A stretch of 64,000 nt of DNA from positions 237,873-301,872 of the forward strand of contig NZ_JACJJC010000001.1 of NCBI RefSeq assembly GCF_016899755.1. Reading direction: 5' to 3'. A program made the position numbers and the translations under genes. The DNA comes from Sutterella massiliensis. GTDB taxonomy: Bacteria; Pseudomonadota; Gammaproteobacteria; Burkholderiales; Burkholderiaceae_F. Under the pieces are notes generated by a model. The model saw only the letters and a list, made by a program, of their open reading frames with translations. It was not told the DNA's origin and did no database searches. Shown here piece after piece: positions 63,696-64,000 of the stretch. Numbering within the stretch: the stretch's first letter is position 1; every line of letters begins with the position of its first letter.

Positions 63696-63769
63696 GCGGG
63701 TGTAGCTCAATGGTAGAGCAGAGGCCTTCCAAGCCCCCGACGAGGGTTCGATTCCCTTCACCCGCTCCA
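63696..63769 (+). tRNA. tRNA-Gly (anticodon TCC)
   Basis: 74 nt with encoded CCA. Acceptor GCGGGTG/CACCCGC; D-arm GCTC/GAGC; anticodon loop CTTCCAA gives TCC; T-arm GAGGG-TTCGATT-CCCTT. The anticodon stem GAGGC/GCCCC has an A-C mismatch at 28-42, discussed as a finding. Confidence 0.94.
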
Positions 63770-63775
63770 AAGCCC

Positions 63776-63850
<75 letters not shown>

Positions 63851-63925
63851 TCGAATTCTCTTGTCGTCCGGCTCAGCAATTTTGCAAAGTCGGATTTTGT
63901 TTTACTCGTTCTTCAGGATCCAGAA

Positions 63926-64000
63926 ATGGCAAAGGAACATTTTGAGCGCAAGAAGCCGCACGTCAACGTCGGCACCATTGGTCACGTCGACCACGGCAAG
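63926..64000 (+). CDS. tuf: Elongation factor Tu, 5' end
   Basis: GTPase that delivers aminoacyl-tRNA to the ribosome. Only the first 25 residues are in the window: [20 protein letters not shown] followed by VDHGK, the beginning of the EF-Tu G1 P-loop. It is truncated by the window edge, not broken. The position after tRNA-Tyr, Gly and Thr is the classic tufB arrangement. Confidence 0.96.
   Translation, partial: MAKEHFERKKPHVNVGTIGHVDHGK

Overview
The window is one contiguous piece of a Gram-negative bacterial chromosome, most likely a betaproteobacterium of the order Burkholderiales. The family Sutterellaceae (gut, anaerobic or microaerophilic) is my best inference. It rests on the style of the tRNA-Tyr/Gly/Thr-tuf cluster, the DUF971-ubiE-Tim44 block, FolE2, periplasmic nitrate reductase without NapC, cytochrome bd, and a pyruvate:ferredoxin-type oxidoreductase. 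Nearly all of the sequence is coding. I see no IS element, prophage, CRISPR array, rRNA or replication origin.

Layout. 1-3.9 kb: end of the F1 ATP synthase operon (atpA 3' part, atpG, atpD, atpC) with a strong terminator. 4-8.1 kb: UspA, a DUF167 protein, hemE, priA. 8.1-10.9 kb: tRNA-Arg(CCG), a structured non-coding stretch, DUF971-ubiE-Tim44. 11-16.7 kb: a sodium:solute symporter, glmU-glmS, marC. 16.9-23.7 kb: an RND efflux operon with its TetR-type regulator as last gene and a palindromic operator in front. 23.8-29.5 kb: dctA, then on the minus strand a DedA-like membrane protein, a response regulator, a sensor kinase and a Do-type protease. 29.6-31.2 kb: a DUF4870-like protein, yaeQ, truncated haemoglobin. 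31.1-34.6 kb (minus): cydP-cydA-cydB-cydX-ybgE-trHb. 34.7-38.2 kb: an unusual AAA+ regulator, an alpha/beta hydrolase, a DUF1801 protein, a DUF3455 lipoprotein.

38.5-51.1 kb is the most interesting part. It has a four-gene 2-oxoacid oxidoreductase operon (gamma, alpha, beta, and a GltD-like/ferredoxin fusion), then a NarX/NarL-type two-component pair, then convergent napDAGHB. A perfect NarL/NarP 7-2-7 motif lies upstream of napD. 51.2-64 kb: MFS transporter, sstT, recQ, an SDR, dsbA, a SPOR protein, argS, folE2, a small membrane protein, cardiolipin synthase, three tRNAs and the start of tuf.

Together these genes describe an organism that makes low-potential electrons from 2-oxoacids, respires nitrate in the periplasm and scavenges O2 (and perhaps NO) with cytochrome bd and a truncated globin. 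It probably relies on menaquinone, since ubiJ and ubiB are missing from their usual place after the Tim44 gene. Most of the window is ordinary housekeeping. The items worth following are the POR-GltD fusion operon, the NarL site, the AAA+ regulator that lacks GAFTGA and has a four-cysteine PAS domain, the globin coupled to the cyd operon, and the non-coding stretch after tRNA-Arg.
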